Source: Kappaphycus alvarezii
Taxonomy: Eukaryota > Rhodophyta > Florideophyceae > Gigartinales > Solieriaceae
Assembly (NCBI GenBank): GCA_002205965.3
Contig: NADL03000594.1
Location: 1,054,001 to 1,118,000, forward strand
DNA: 64,000 nt
Reading direction: 5' to 3'
Part shown: positions 8,794 to 22,280 of the stretch, in pieces
How the letters are laid out: each line of letters begins with the position of its first letter
How positions within the stretch are numbered: the stretch's first letter is position 1
Notes under the pieces: generated by a model
The model's input: only the letters and a program-made list of their open reading frames with translations
The model's database searches: none
Told to the model about the DNA's origin: nothing
Translations under genes and position numbers: made by a program

Positions 8794-10961
8794 ATGAGCG
8801 GGTACAATTTTCCAAAGTGGATTCAGGGCCGGAAAAAATCTACTCAAAAGTTCGGGAGCGATCTCGAAACACCATTCAAGGACATCACTAACCCACCCAA
8901 CTTGGGTGAACGTACCCCCACCTTCATCTTCCCTATCATTTTTGCTGATCCTAACATGGACCTTTGCCATATTTTATGTGATGCGGAGGCGGCTCAGGAG
9001 TCCGATCTCCTCCATTCTCGTGGCCCTGCTGAAGAAACGGCCACTCGCGAGTCACAAAATAGCCAGCAGGAGCGGGGACACCTCATAAATGTTACAGCAA
9101 CAGAAGAAATTTCTGGGGACGACTTCACCACGGAGCAGCTACCCGCCGCCAAGAGACAAAACGAATTTCAACACTTACAGAGCGACATGGCCGAGTATAG
9201 TTGTACTACAAGTTGCGCCTTTGAAAGAATGCAAGATCTTGCGCTTAGCTTAGCCGCAATGAATGATTCAGTCAGAATAAACACGGTCAGGGCGATGCTT
9301 TTAGTAGTCACTGCACCCGCTGACGAGGCAAATCAGCTAGCTGAATGGAATGCCGAATACGCTGAGAACCGGAAGCGCAAGCGTCGTTACAAAGACGTCA
9401 CGCCACGTGTCACTACTCAGCTAGCCTTAAGAGGTAGAAAGTTGTGCTCCCCGCATTTGGTGCAATTGTTCAACTACATCCGCGGACGATTACTATGTAT
9501 GCGGGAGAAGTAGCAAGTGGCAGTGGGTTTTCTTTGCATTCCACTCAAGAGGCTAATAGAAGAAAGGGAACGTTTATTGTTCAAACACAAGTGGCATTGA
9601 TGTTTCTACAGCGTTATGCAGAGCTGCATGGTATGGCTTGCCCAACTGGTCGAGGGTCTGCTGCCGACTCCCCACTTATACTTCTTTCTAGTGATACGAC
9701 GAGATGCAAACTTCATCAAGAGTACATGGGCGCATGGGAGGATCTTCTCAGCGCAGCAATTTCGCAAGCAACCCGAAGTATTACCGCCCCAATTCTCCGC
9801 TTACTAAAGATCCTTTTGCAAAGTTTGGAATCACAGACTCCCTACCTTGAAGATTATGAAATCGGGAAGTGACTTCTGTGATACGTGCACTAAACTTGCT
9901 AATTATGCTTCAGCAGTGGAAGATTTGACGACTAGGAGCAGTTTACTGGATGCCAGACAGAAACACCAACACGAAGCAGCTACTGAGTTTAAGCTCTATC
10001 GAAATCTACAAAAAGAAAGCAGAGATCATCCTGAACGTTCAATTCATGTCGTGTTTGACTTCGCGGAAAAGGTGTTACTTCCACATATACTACATCAGCC
10101 GGGACAGTTACACTTTGTAACTGGACTCAAGTTTGATTTTTTTGGGGTGTCTAGCAGCAACCTGGGAAAGAATCACATCTTCGGGTTGCCGGAGGGCCAT
10201 TGGCCGGGCGCAAAACGGCTGACGAAGTAGCGTCAATGGTACATCATTCACTCGAGTTGCACAAAAATGGTACGTCTCTACTGAGTATGGTCCGTATTCT
10301 CAATCTACATGCTGATAATTGCAGCGGGCAGAACAAAAATAAGTTTATGCTGTGGTACTTTATGTGGCGTGTGATAATGGGGTACGAAGACCTAATCACT
10401 CTTCACTTTTTAGTAGCAGGGCACACTAAGAATAATTGCGATGGTGCCTTTGGAATGGTCAAGCGAAAGTTGAAAAAAGGAACGTTGTTGGCCCTTCCGA
10501 CATGATGCGTGTAATTAATGACAGTTCCGATCACAATGAAGTTGTTTGCTCCAATACCGTCCGATGGGTTAATTGGAAGATCTACCTTGGGTAATTCTTT
10601 AAAACGCCGGGATCGTTTCGAATTACGAAGTATCATATCTTTAAGTTTGACAGGAGTATGGCGGAGTTCATTCAAGTGAAAGAGCTCAGTACTACTGCCG
10701 ATTGGACACAATTTAAGTGTGTTAAGCGGGGTGTCTCGACTGAAAACATTAAGAATTATTGTACGAGTACTTTAAGTGATGCGAGAATTCAGTCTCGAAT
10801 CGAGCCCTTAGAGGAAGTCCCTTCTCAGCACGACGGGAACCGCAAAAAGCTATTTGGTTAAAAACGTTTTAGACCGGTACTATCAAGAAGATGGTGCGAT
10901 ACGGGAGGCTTATTTCGGTAATGCCTCGGACTGGGCTTCTGTAGGGTCCCAAGAAACATAA
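8794..10961 (+). pseudogene. DUF7869-type transposon-like protein, multiple frameshifts
   Basis: An acidic, low-complexity N-terminal part (8794 to about 9330) leads to a basic KRKRRYK stretch and a region that needs several frame changes (near 9500, 9760 and 9860). From about 9868 the core is clear: SDFCDTCTKLANY, HQHEAATEFKLY, VVFDFAEKVLLP, LHADNCSGQNKNKFMLW and FLVAGHTKNNCDGAFG. The order and spacing match DUF7869, a family I know from animals, plants and oomycetes with multicopy, transposon-like distribution. A frame change near 10208 interrupts the core. The C-terminal tail (KNVLDRYYQEDGAIREAYF) runs to the stop at 10959-10961. Conserved Asp residues in FDFAE, HADN and the GHT-x4-D block suggest an RNase H-like (DDE) fold; that is inference. 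Confidence 0.8.
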
Positions 10962-12240
10962 AGAGAGTTTCTTGGGAATGTATGAGCTTCATAAAGAATG
11001 TGAAGTTTAATACCATCGATGGCCCAGTACAGACCTTGTGGGCGTTTTTGGGCATAAATGCTCATAGAAGTTATGAAATTTGAAACGGAAAGTTGCACTT
11101 GAAAAGAGGAGAGAACACTGAGAAACCTTGGTTTTTTCGTAAATAACCTTGAAAAATAATGTTTTTGTGTATATCTCTGTTTGGACCAATTTGCCATATC
11201 GATTATTTCAAGTGAACGGTTACAGATATATTTCAGTACGTTTTGCTGTTTTCTATGCCTTGTGACGAATATGCCCAGTAGTATCAATATGCCCAGTAGT
11301 ATCCCACCAGTAGCCTTCAAACGGCATGAGCACCGTAGAGAGGCACCGGTGCACTATAAGCACTGTAAAGAGACATCAGCGCAACTATTGTACTGTTCTC
11401 TGGCACTGACGAAACGCAACACCACAGAGCCAATCAGACGAAGCTATTATGGATACCTGGCATACTCCTAGATACTTTCCAGGCAAGACCAATCAGCAAG
11501 TGCTTTGTGTTGTCTCGCCAAGTGGATCAATGAAACTCTTCCATGATGGGAAATACTGTCAGTCTCACCACAATATACTAGGTGAAATCTAAACCTTGTA
11601 GTATTAAGCCCCTAGGCCTGTACTTCTGGAATACCTTTGAATTTAGTATTGTTTGCTTACTATTCGTTGTCACTCTCGTTGAACGCTTCTCTATATAAAC
11701 AATAGTCAGAAGCTCCGGTCTGTTCACAGGAAGCTTCAACCATCAGTTCAACCATCTATTACCTCTTGTGCTCCCAAACCCCCACACTTGTTGCGTTTGG
11801 CCGCTAGCTCACCCAAAGAGTGGGTCCAGAACTGATTGAATCGGCGCGGTCGGAGGTTTGCGATCTCTTGCCATAGTTCGGTGATGGCTCGTGTGACACG
11901 ATTGTATATGGAATGGGCGGTCATCGCAGTTCAGTTGGAGAGCGCGTCTATTAGTGGTGGCAGGGAGCGTTTGTAGGTTTCCGCTGCTGGTGGAAGGAGT
12001 TTTCCATAAAGTTCTAGCAACCCCTCACCGCTGCAACCCCATACAAGGACACGGATATTTTACGAAACCGAGCAGCTCCGAAGTGCTTCCCCATGTCTAA
12101 TTAAGTATATAAACCCAATCAAGTAAACCCACATTTTACCCTTCTAATCCAGCACAATCAACCACAAACTTGTAAACACAGTTTCGACTATCCCCCACAA
12201 GCGATGTTACTAACCCCCCTCATCTGTCATCTCCTATCAA
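10962..12240. other. Intergenic, no gene recognised
   Basis: Open frames here (for example 10910-11320 on the minus strand) have no recognisable similarity. An 18-bp unit is tandemly duplicated at 11268-11303. A TATAAA-type box lies near 12104-12112 upstream of the Myb-like remnant. Confidence 0.4.
11268..11303 (+). repeat. 18-bp perfect tandem duplication
   Basis: The unit AATATGCCCAGTAGTATC occurs twice back to back (11268-11285 and 11286-11303). This is a simple slippage duplication; no function is suggested. Confidence 0.85.
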
Positions 12241-12300
12241 TATTTCGGCCATTCAAGCCCCACCTCGTCTCCAAACGATGTACTACTTTTTCTTCCTTCT

Positions 12301-13250
12301 GTGATGCCATACCTTCAGCCTTTACCTCATTCACCACTCTCCCCGTCTGATCTACCTGCAACGGCTGTGCTATTCCAAGAGCCAATTTCAAGTAACATAA
12401 CTGCACCTGTTGCACCAAAGTTTCTTCTTCCTATGGTTCCTATCCTTCAAAATTTACCTTCTTGTCTACCCACCACATCTAATCTACCTGTACTGTCTGT
12501 TTTATCCCAAGATTCAAGCTCAAGTACAGTTGCGGTTGTTGCATCAGTAATCAATGATGCTGATAAATACGAAAAAGGCAGTTCAACGCAAGACGGAAAC
12601 ACCCGCAAACTGCCAAGATTTGATAGTTCCGACTTAGAATACACGATTCGTAAATGATTTCATGCTACTGACACTTTTCCTCAAGTTTATGGCTCCAAAG
12701 AGAAGGCTTTCGCCGGAGATCGCGAACTTTCTCTCGCTGAGGTTCCAACTATGGTACTCAAATACCAAGCCAAGTCTAAATAAAAGTCACTTACCGACCA
12801 TTTATTAATTTCTTTTTGAAATACGCTGTGCGGCAGTGAGGAAGAATTCGTCAACATCCGGGTTTGCAAAAAGATGTTAGTTAGAACGATCAGTTCCTTG
12901 AAGATTTGAATCTTTAGCTCTATTAATTTGATGATACTTCAAAGAGGGCAACAGAAAAAAATTCTGATAAATAGAGCATTGATCGGGCGGGGGAGGGAAT
13001 CAAAAAGCAGCATTACAGTACCATAAAGATTCCTCGTACGGAAGTGGGGCCTCAGGTGACAAGAAGATGGAAAGATAATCCTCACTTAAAAAATGCGTTC
13101 TTGCAAGATGGATCTGAAATTGACCACCTTATACTGGATTTCGCAAAGAGGGGGAAGGAACTCGATGAAAGGCAGCTTCCGCTATCTGAAACCCGCTTGC
13201 AATTTGATCAAGAGCGGAATATTTAGGATGAAAAAAGGTTCGATAGGTCT
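12301..13250 (+). pseudogene. Myb/SANT-like protein remnant (probable Harbinger partner)
   Basis: The first part is Pro/Ser/Leu-rich with no recognised fold. From about 12600 the sequence reads LPRFDSSDLEYTIRK, then (after a stop) TFPQVYGSKEKAFA, LAEVPTMVLK and KSLTDHLLISF, then SGFAKRC, then the C-terminal block at 13044-13226 (HLILDFAKRGKELDERQLPL). This is the same order as in the gene at 28.6-29.5 kb: an aromatic helix start, a G-x-x-x-K/N-x-F helix, a K-T/S-L-x-D-R/H helix and a charged coiled-coil tail. The region is broken by several stops and frame changes. Because a Harbinger transposase lies 1.7 kb downstream in convergent orientation, I infer it was that element's DNA-binding partner. 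Confidence 0.55.
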
Positions 13251-14940
13251 CATAATATTATGGTGAAGCATATCAAATTTGAAGAACGTGTATCGCAATG
13301 CGCGGTGCGACTTTTTTCTTGTCTAGGTACATAATACCGTCAGACAGTGAGAAAACTAACACATACAAACCAAGACCCGCAGGTTGTTCGCTGTCCTTCT
13401 TTTTCTGGTGAACAGCACCTATTTGGCGAAGTGTAGACTTTACTTATCTCTTACTTGGATCTTCGTTACTTGGCTGACTTTAACTGTACTTGCCCCGCCA
13501 TCGTGGATAAACCTAACCTAGCTAACTATTATTTGTACCTACCTGGCCACTAAGATCCAAGATTAAACAGCCACCCCGTTATTGGCTCTGAACTTGACTC
13601 CCAACTTCCGCCTTTGCAGAAACCTTGCAAACGACAACTTTGGATAGAGCTACGTTTATCCGCCCGGGTTCCCCTTTTTATTTCTCCCCTCTCCATCCAA
13701 CATTATAGTAACCCTTTTTTTGTTTGTTTGTGATTTAATATTTACTATTTACTCCCACTTTCAATATGTAAATAGGAACTTCAAATTTGTCGTTGGTGAC
13801 AACATCCTTATCTCCAAAGGAGATATTCGGGACTGCTGACCTACTACTACATCTTTTTTGTCCAGTATTACACCCCTGGTGTCTACGGTTCTTTGGACTC
13901 GATTCTTATCAAGGTTCTAGCATTTCGCGGACCGGGGTCCTTCCTTACAACCCGGAGGACAAGTATACCATCCAGCCATCCAAGGAATCACCCCCGCTCT
14001 TCTAGCCCCACTTCTCCTCGCCGTCGGCGAGCTGTGCTACTGCATCGCGGGGAGCTTAAAGAGAAAGAGGGATAGCGAACAACCTATGGGTCTGTGTGTG
14101 TGTTTTGTTTTTCTCATTGACCGACGGAGTTACGTTCCTAGACGAGAAGAGCTGCGCACCGCGCATTGCAATACATTACTTTACAGTTGTGGAAATACTG
14201 CGACACGATCCACAAAGACAAGACGTCGAAATACGGTACGATGAAAATAGCAATAGTGCTTACAGTACTGACAGCACACGGCGTATGAGTATTTGAGTTC
14301 AAAGGGAGAGTGGAAAAGGATCCTGATCCTACCGTTGTGAGCACGGCACACAGTGACGGCAACTCCACTAACGGTTTACTAGCGAACAGTATAAGCAGAC
14401 TGCGAGAGGTTACCAGTAGGCAATGCTGGTGGCCTTAGAGAGATAGATTACAAGTATAAGATAGAGTGAGCGGTATGTAACCTTGAGGCAGCAAAAAGAG
14501 CTTTGGCAAAAACAAGGAAAGGATCTATTCTTGGGAACAAGGCAAAGTTCCCCAGCGTTTGCGCTGTATCACGTGTCTGTAGAATGAGAGTCTTGTCATC
14601 TAACCAGTGCTGGTATACAATGGCCAACGATGACGGTAGGACAACAGTACGGTACCTGTTAGTAGCAGTGCGTCAGCATGAACAAAAATTGAATCGTAAA
14701 AAGATCACTAAATCAGCTCTGCCGGTGGCACTACAGTACGAGGGCCAATTGAACTACAGATCGGACGTCTGAATTGGATAGATAGAAAGAAGAGATGCAC
14801 GAATGGAGAGAGCGAAAATGATGGCAGTGGTGGGGGCGATGTTTTCGAAATTTAACTGGCTTTTTCGCTGTTGATCGTAATTAGAATCTTGAACTTCAGT
14901 GCGATTTTACGATTCTAAGTGTTCTTGTAGTCACGGTGGA
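13251..14940. other. Non-coding or unrecognised between Myb-like and Harbinger remnants
   Basis: Several short frames (13787-14005, 14503-14772) have no recognised similarity. If the Myb-like and transposase remnants belong to one Harbinger element, this is its interior. I could not find terminal repeats. Confidence 0.35.
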
Positions 14941-14944
14941 TTTA

Positions 14945-15800
14945 GGTTGAACTAAGTTATAACTTGTCCTCTTCTGATTAGACACGTTCTTAAGTTATGG
15001 AGCAGCACTGAAGTCTTACACATTAAGGCGATTGGAGCTGGTGAACCTTTAGAACGCGTGCATAATCTTTTCCAGACCATTGTTTTGTTTAGGTGTTCAT
15101 AATTCCATTCCACTGCAACGTAAAGCGCGCTAATGACATAGTTACATATATGCTGAGCTGTTTTCCACAAGCCTCATGTAAATCGCGTTGCAAGTAAGAC
15201 CGACTTATGTAAGCTATATTGCCATAGATGTGAAACTGTCGTTCCATTAAAATTCATACATAATTTCAAGACATCCTCGTGCCCTGGCGTGCCAAGCAAA
15301 AATAAATCATGCCTTTGACATTCTATAGGACCATAAGACGGAAACATCGAGCTGTCGGGTATGGATACTGTTTGATATATTAAACATTGTATCCTGTTAT
15401 GTCCCGAATGGCAGCTTCGTGTCATAACATGCGTATTTTTGTGCAGTTTATAACCCCGACACAGCTCTTGAAGGGACTATCTGCGTTTATTACTGCGTTC
15501 ACCTAAAGAGGTGCACGTCGTGCCACCAATTAAGGTCGGAAATCTAGAAAATTATCATAGTTCGCTGTAAACCTTTCCATTGTTTCACATAATACCTCAC
15601 TCAGGGTCTTGAAATAAAAATTACGAACTCTTTCTCCATATCTACAAGGCGTATAGGTGTAGACAAACAGCGAAGAACTGTACAGCATGAAGTAATTTCA
15701 TCAAAGTAGTATCGGCGTCTTTTTGCAAATGCTGATCCTAAGCACAGATACTGAGAGAGGAGTCCGATGAGCCTCTTCCAAAATCGATAGCTACTGTAGC
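14945..15800 (-). pseudogene. Harbinger-like (DDE_Tnp_4) transposase remnant
   Basis: Read on the minus strand from about 15800: a decayed N-terminal part with LSEVLCETMERF and NYDNFLDFRP, then DSPFKSCVGVINCT at the position of the first catalytic Asp (family W/G-F-I-D-G-T, here N in place of D). It continues with SGHNRIQCLIYQTVSIPD and YGPIECQRHDLFLL, the second catalytic block (G-P-x-E-G/x-R-R/x-H-D). The end is AVEWNYEHL (third catalytic Glu region) and LMCKTSVLLHNLRTC. Stops occur at about 15174 and 15530. The order of motifs is diagnostic for PIF/Harbinger transposases; the copy is inactive. Confidence 0.82.
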
Positions 15801-18800
15801 GATTTAATCCAGTGCACGAGAACTATAATGGTTGTAAACAGCAGTTTCATACTTTTCAATATCCCAGCGAGCGATGGGGACCTTCATTATAATTTATCGC
15901 TTAAAAATGAATTCTAGGAATAAGAAGAGGCTGACATAATAAAAAGGCCAAAAAATGGCAAAATAGCACATATTTATATTTATTGAAGCAAAACAAGGGC
16001 TTTCTTCAATTTTTGGGCTCCTTCTGTTACAAAAAAAACTAAAAGTTAGCCTTTTCTCCTGCAACGTCATCGCCATATAAGAATAATATTCTCATTAACT
16101 CATTCGAAGGACTGAACGGGTATGGTAGGGTCATTCTGATTGAAAAAAGCGAGTTTTAGTCGTGCCAAACAATAGATATATGAATTGTTTCACTTTATTG
16201 GATGGAGTCTTATCTCAGAGGTAGAATCGTGCCGCATTTTAGTTCGTAAAAAGTTGCCGTGTAGGGTACACACAAATGTCTAATTTTCAGGCCACAAGCC
16301 AACCTGTATTGGCGGAAACTTGGACAAATGCACATACTTCTGTATTTTCAGACGACAGAGGTGGTATCTTGCGCATACTGTGCTGATTTAGGCTCTCTGG
16401 GGTACCTAACGAGTTTTTTTACTTTAACGGAAGTGTAGTGTTTTCTTGTTTAACTCACCATCTAAAGGTAGATAAGATGATTGTTAACAGCCATTCTATA
16501 GATAAAAAGTCTTCAGTGGGACTAATTGGCTCAATTGCGATGAACTCAATGTAGTACTGTGCTATTGACGTATTTCAGGGGCAAGGAACTGATTTTATCT
16601 ACGCGATAGCATGGAGGAGATGGTACGATGGCCCGGGCAGCGTTCTGCACCCACGAGAAGGAAAAATAGATATTGTTAAGTTAATATTAAATGGTTAAGT
16701 GCAGAAGTGTAAGCAAATAATCTATAGAATAAGTTTCAGGATTGAGATTATGAAGAGGATCTGGTCGGATAGATATTTCTGCACACAGAAGCTTTCATCC
16801 ACGCTTCGAAGATAGCAAAATCATTCGTTCGAAGATAAATTAATTTGTAAGCTGGAGTTTTCCGCCCATTATCCGGATCTAAATCCTCGTTAGAACCTTT
16901 TGGAGCTGTAGGTTAGGGCCTTTATTCTAATTCAGGAGTTCGTGGAATGCATCACCATTTTTGGATCAATACTGGCCTGGATACAATCCATAGGCTTATA
17001 AAAGCAATCAAAATCGCTAAATTGAGTTCATTGAGTGGTACGGTGGAATGAATGATTAATACCTGGGCTCACAGTTTAAGTTGTACTAAATAAGGCAAAG
17101 GGTGTACTGTATAAAACATCACTCGTGTTAGTAGTAAATTTGCGCCATATATGGCCACCTCCCTCGAATTTCTTAGTTTTTTAATTTATTTTATGTTTTA
17201 AACCCTTAAAATCGATTTCTACCATGATTGTAACGAATACATAAGGTAAAAATAAAAAATGAATTTGGGGTGATTTATGGTATCAGTAAGGGGTGAAATA
17301 CCGTGCCACTATGTAGAAACGGAGGAAAGAGAAAATTATTTCGTTTCTTTGTTTCATTTTGTCTTCCTCCAGTTTTCACTTCCTTTTTTCTTCCAAGGCA
17401 TAGTCAATCAGTTCCAATCTTTTCAATCCTGCATTAAAATATCAACAAATGCAGTGGTTACCACACTACCCACCATACGAAGGACAAACTCGTTGATCCC
17501 CTTTATTAATGTGCTGTTTTTGACCTGGTAGCTGTTGATCTGTGGCTATTCAGATGAACATTGTACAATATCTACTCTCTTTTAAAATTAGCAGGAAATT
17601 GAAACTTTTCAGAAACTTCAAAACGCATACAAAATTGTATCTACTACAGTCTGAGCGATGTAGTGATATTTTTCCCAGATTTATTTTGAACGTTTTCTGG
17701 AAATAAGATCGAAAATAACAGGGGCTATTTATTATTGTCAGTTAATTGCGATGTAAGGCAAGAGGTTCCTATGAAGGGAAAAACGAATACTTCTGAAGCC
17801 GACTTGTACAAATTATAAGTTTCAAATAAACATGGCCATTAATTTACCCTCTTGGTCATTCCTTTTCGCCCTGCTAGCCTTTTACCTTCTTTTTAGTATT
17901 CACAGTGAATTATAAAAGGAGTCACTACAATCCTTAATGTAGATTCAATACGAAAAGAGACTTGTAAGTCAGAAACAGAAATCTTGAGAGTCCAATTTTC
18001 AATATAGGACATAAAACTTGAGTTGACGACCGGACTCATATTTTTTCAGTATTAAAATAAATTGTTCCAGTATCAAATCTGAGTTTTTAATCCATTACCA
18101 GTATAAATGGCTGTGGAGTTTTTTTAAAAGCTGAGATCCTCATGCATCATCTTTCAGATTAAAACTCACGGCTAAGGCACATTTTCGAACTATAAATCTC
18201 TCTGTGTTTCCTTCTGTGTCACTCCATGCACTTTAATTGTAATAAAATCACCAATATCTGGACGCAAAGGGTTGAAAAGGGATTATTCGGGGATATCTAA
18301 TCATTTTATTAGTGATGTAGAATATTCTTGTAGGAGAGATAATTAAATCTCTAGGAAAGAGCCGTCGGAGAGTTAAAAAAAGACAATCAGCTATCCATCT
18401 ACTCTTTTTTTTATAAAATTAACTGTCAATATTAGTCTATTGTACCGCAAAAACAAAAATGGAACCTTTTTCCCCTCAACTGGCTGTGGAAAAACTTGAA
18501 AGTTGCAACTTAGATTCAATGAATCTCTTACCGATGCTGGTCATACCTTGATTTTTAATTTTATTAAGTTTTTTGCAGTACATTACTGAAAATTTATAGC
18601 ACTAAACACTACATAATTGTAATGAAACTATCCACACAAATACATATTAGTAATGAACGATGGAGTAAGAGCAAAAAATGTCTCAGAAAATTTGTAGCTG
18701 TAAATTATGCCTATACGTTAAACGAACTGCATTAAAGGTACTAAGCCTCTCGTTAATGGTTCTATGTCTAGTAGGCAGCTAAAATTGGTTGCATTCTGTT

Positions 18801-21100
18801 CAATGGTGATGAGTTCTTTTATTAATACACACTGGAGAAATAAAACTGTTCTACGCCACTAATAGCTCTTCTTTTCCGAAAAATAAAGCTTTCGGAATTC
18901 AAAAATGGGGAACAACCCCCAAACGTGAATTGAAACGATTCATTACACTAAACTTGTACCCAAATTCAACGACTGAGCCAACTTTATACCGGAAAACAGG
19001 GCCATAATTTTTTTGAATATTAGATGGAGTTACAATGATTCGGTACATTAAATGATCGGCCCATTCTGTCTATCTTATAGTAAAGGTGATCCGACAATTT
19101 ATTAGAGACTCTTGATTTTCATGGGATCTAGAAAATGATAGAAGGGAATCTGAAAATTTTAAAATAAAACTTTAACCAATAATTACATTAGGCAACTCTG
19201 ACATCAATTGAAAAGAAATGCAACTCCATTCCTTGAAATTTTTCTCATCACAGCTCCATGAAAACAAATTGAGATGCTCGGAATTGAATATTTTCTTATA
19301 ACACCAAAGCAAGTTGTGCTATGACCCAAATAAATGGTAGTAGTTCCAAAACTTGTTGTTCTCTGGGGGATAAATTTACTGCATGACAGTTTTTCAAAAA
19401 GGTTTCATCATCACACGTAGCATTCACTGAAGACAAACTCAACAAATTTAGATACAATTTAAACATACTGAGCGCAGCGTAAAATGTAAATGAAAGTACA
19501 TGGTTACATAATCTAGTTTCTTTTCATTTATATCTTCCAATTAACTAATATTATGGGTCACAGATGTTGAGCCAGTGTTACACCTTAGAGTAGGTAGGGG
19601 CGAGGTGGTAATTGGTTTAAAATACTGGAGAAAGCTGCTCGAAGTCATCTGCTGATGTGATTGATGCAAAAATGAGGAATCTTTCTATCAATTTAATTGA
19701 ACAATACAGTTAGCGAATATCTACACCACGGAAAGTTAGAAACATTTCGCTACAGCGGCCATTATTTTAAAATCTAGTGTTGGTCTTTGGGATTTTTCGG
19801 TGAGTGTTGCAGATGAATGGCGTGAGTTGGGGTTGATGGTGATATAGTCAGCTACTTTACGTGTTTTATCCGTTCTAAATCTAAGATGAATTATGATGAA
19901 CGACTTTCTGCGACATTCCGCCACTGGCTTTACACAGGAAACCTTTCCATTTGTCGGAACTCCTAATGAAAAGACAGAAATGAGCGCTGCAGCTACTATC
20001 CCATGCTGACAATTCCTTTATTTACTCAAAAAAAACAGGACTAAACACAGCAAACCAGAGGTAAAGCTACGTATTCCCAGCCCATTCTGGCAAAATTGTG
20101 TTCTGAACCTTCTTGTTACACCCTTAAATCTCCTCGCTGACTTCTTTTCCTAATAAGCAACTCAACCATCATTCTGCTGTGGTCATATATATATTACCCA
20201 CAAGTGCCTTGATAAATATACAGAATACTGAGCTTCTATGCCAGGATTGATCATTGAAACTGCCTACCAGGGAAATACAGGTCTTCTCACTCCTCTTTCT
20301 CACCGTATTCAAGACATTACTGCACAATTGAACTTATATCTGTCGAATGTAGCTACCTTATCTGTACTGTAAATAACATCTCTTTGTAACTCTATTGTTA
20401 ACCAAGAGCTCTTCACCCAAGTAATTCCTCTCTTAAAGCGGCGATCAATAGATAGCTTATTATTATTTGAACGGTTTTGGATGAAATATATACTTGGATG
20501 TACTTGAAAGCAAAGGGCATGGGACCAATTCCTCGGAATTCTGCGAGGAGAGGATAAATGAACAGGACAATTTTTGATTTAGAACGCCGCACCTGTCAGT
20601 TACAGTCGCCCGACAGAACTCCCACAGCCTTAGAGCCGAATCGGTGATGTAGAGCGATTCATGTCGACTACACGATGTCTTAATGACGCATTATGGAAAA
20701 TTGTTTATGCCGGCAGATTTATCGACTTCCAACCAGAAAAAAAGAATTTTGCCCATGATTCTTCAAATATTCATCTCGACCCAACTCCCATACACAGATT
20801 TCAAATTATGCTCCTTTCCCCACTTGTGACCATTTGATCTTCATTGGAACAAGTTTAAAATGCCACGATCCACGTATGCTCACAGCGGATTCATACAGGC
20901 TTTACTCTATGGTCAAGGAAAATCTGTTGAAAAAGAAAATTTTTGCTATGTGTCCCAGTGCTGCTCTACTCACTCGCATGCCGTCTCAAGGCTTAGGCTA
21001 TTTTCTATTTTCCAAGGCCAATTGCATCAACTGACTACAAATTTGAAACCAATTGACGATATGGTTTGTTGTACCTTTCCCCGTAAATAAAACTGTATTT
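15801..21100. other. AT-rich gene desert
   Basis: About 5.3 kb of AT-rich sequence with very few frames longer than 60 codons, none recognisable (17277-17531 plus, 19736-19924 minus, 20834-21090 plus). There are many homopolymer A/T runs and stops in all frames. It may be ancient transposon sequence, but no motif is preserved well enough to say. Confidence 0.5.
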
Positions 21101-21104
21101 TACT

Positions 21105-22280
21105 TTTATGCATCTCCCATACCCAGTTCTCGGATCTCCAAACTTTCTGTGGAGAAATTGGTAGGTTTTTCAACCAATGTAGTGTAGAACACAGGACGCT
21201 CGTGAGTACTCTCGATGGTCTTCGCCGCGCTCTCCGCCCTCTCATCCGTGACTACCCGTCCTTTTACCTCCATGTGAACACCCGGAAGACAAGATTGTTC
21301 TGACTCCATACCTATATCCCAGCCCAAGCCAATTTACTTCAAGGACTACCACTATCCAAGTGCCGGGAAAGGCTCCGAACGGCTCAGCATCCCTGTCGCC
21401 AGCCAAAGTTCATAGAGGCCTTCCTTAAGACAAAAATAGAGCCCTATATCCGCACACTTGCTCCCCTCCACGACGTGGGTGAACAACGCGCCTGCTTCCA
21501 GAGATGCATGATGTGCATCAAACTTTCTATTGACGCATGCATTCAAGCTCATGAATACTAGTCATGCCACCACCGCCGCAGATTTATTCGATACTCTGTA
21601 GAAGCCTTGGTATCATAATCTGTATGGTATCGCCTTCGCCGACGCCGCCTGGAATCAAGCTTGCCTCCCTTTCCAATTAGGCTGCTACTGATTCTCACTT
21701 TTTCGCCAATCACTCCACGAAAACGCTGTTGCGCGCATAATTGATACTGAATCGGGCTGCGAGCGGTAAGCGTCGTATGTGGTACTGCGCTGCTTTGGAC
21801 TATTCCGGGTCCGCTTCCGCGTGGACTTTTTTTCTTGCTCGGACAGGCCCAGTCGTTAATTGCGAAGATACTTGGGTGGCTGACCCCAACTACACGCATT
21901 ACAGCGCCCCATATATCCGGCGTCATACGCACAGTCATTATTTTCGACATACACTCGCAGCCGTCTTCCCCTCAGCCCAGCACTCCACGGCTACTGAGGT
22001 CTCTAGTGCCTACTGGGAAGTCATCTCTGCCAATACCGGGTAATCTTGGTTTTCTCGGACGCGTTCACGCTTTAGTGCCAAAGTTGCACTCACCAGATGG
22101 AAGACGCTGCCGACCACGCCGCCTTTCGTTGCCCATCTGGCTCTGGGTGCATCCACAGCGAAAATTATCTACGCAACGCCCTGATAGATCACTTCATCCG
22201 TGCCGCAGATATAAACTCCCCGGAGGAGGTCCGAATATCCGTCCTGAGTACGGAACTCAGACCCGTTGAGGTATAAAACG
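21105..22280 (+). pseudogene. Decayed LINE 3' half, same family as the 30-kb LINE
   Basis: In the plus strand, RTLVSTLDGLRRALRP and LHVNTRKTRLF (21199-21300) correspond to LVGNHTELDKAVEIL and LNPAKTRLFW of the LINE at 30-33 kb, just after its YADD motif. Further on, ATTAADLFDTL and WNQACLPFQLG (about 21575-21680) match the region before its QVALPLRLGG. At 22098-22240 the C-terminal Cys/His domain is recognisable: QMEDAADHAAFRCPSGSGC, then YLRNALIDHFIRAAD. Many stops and frame changes separate the blocks. The GC content is well above the flanking DNA. Confidence 0.68.
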
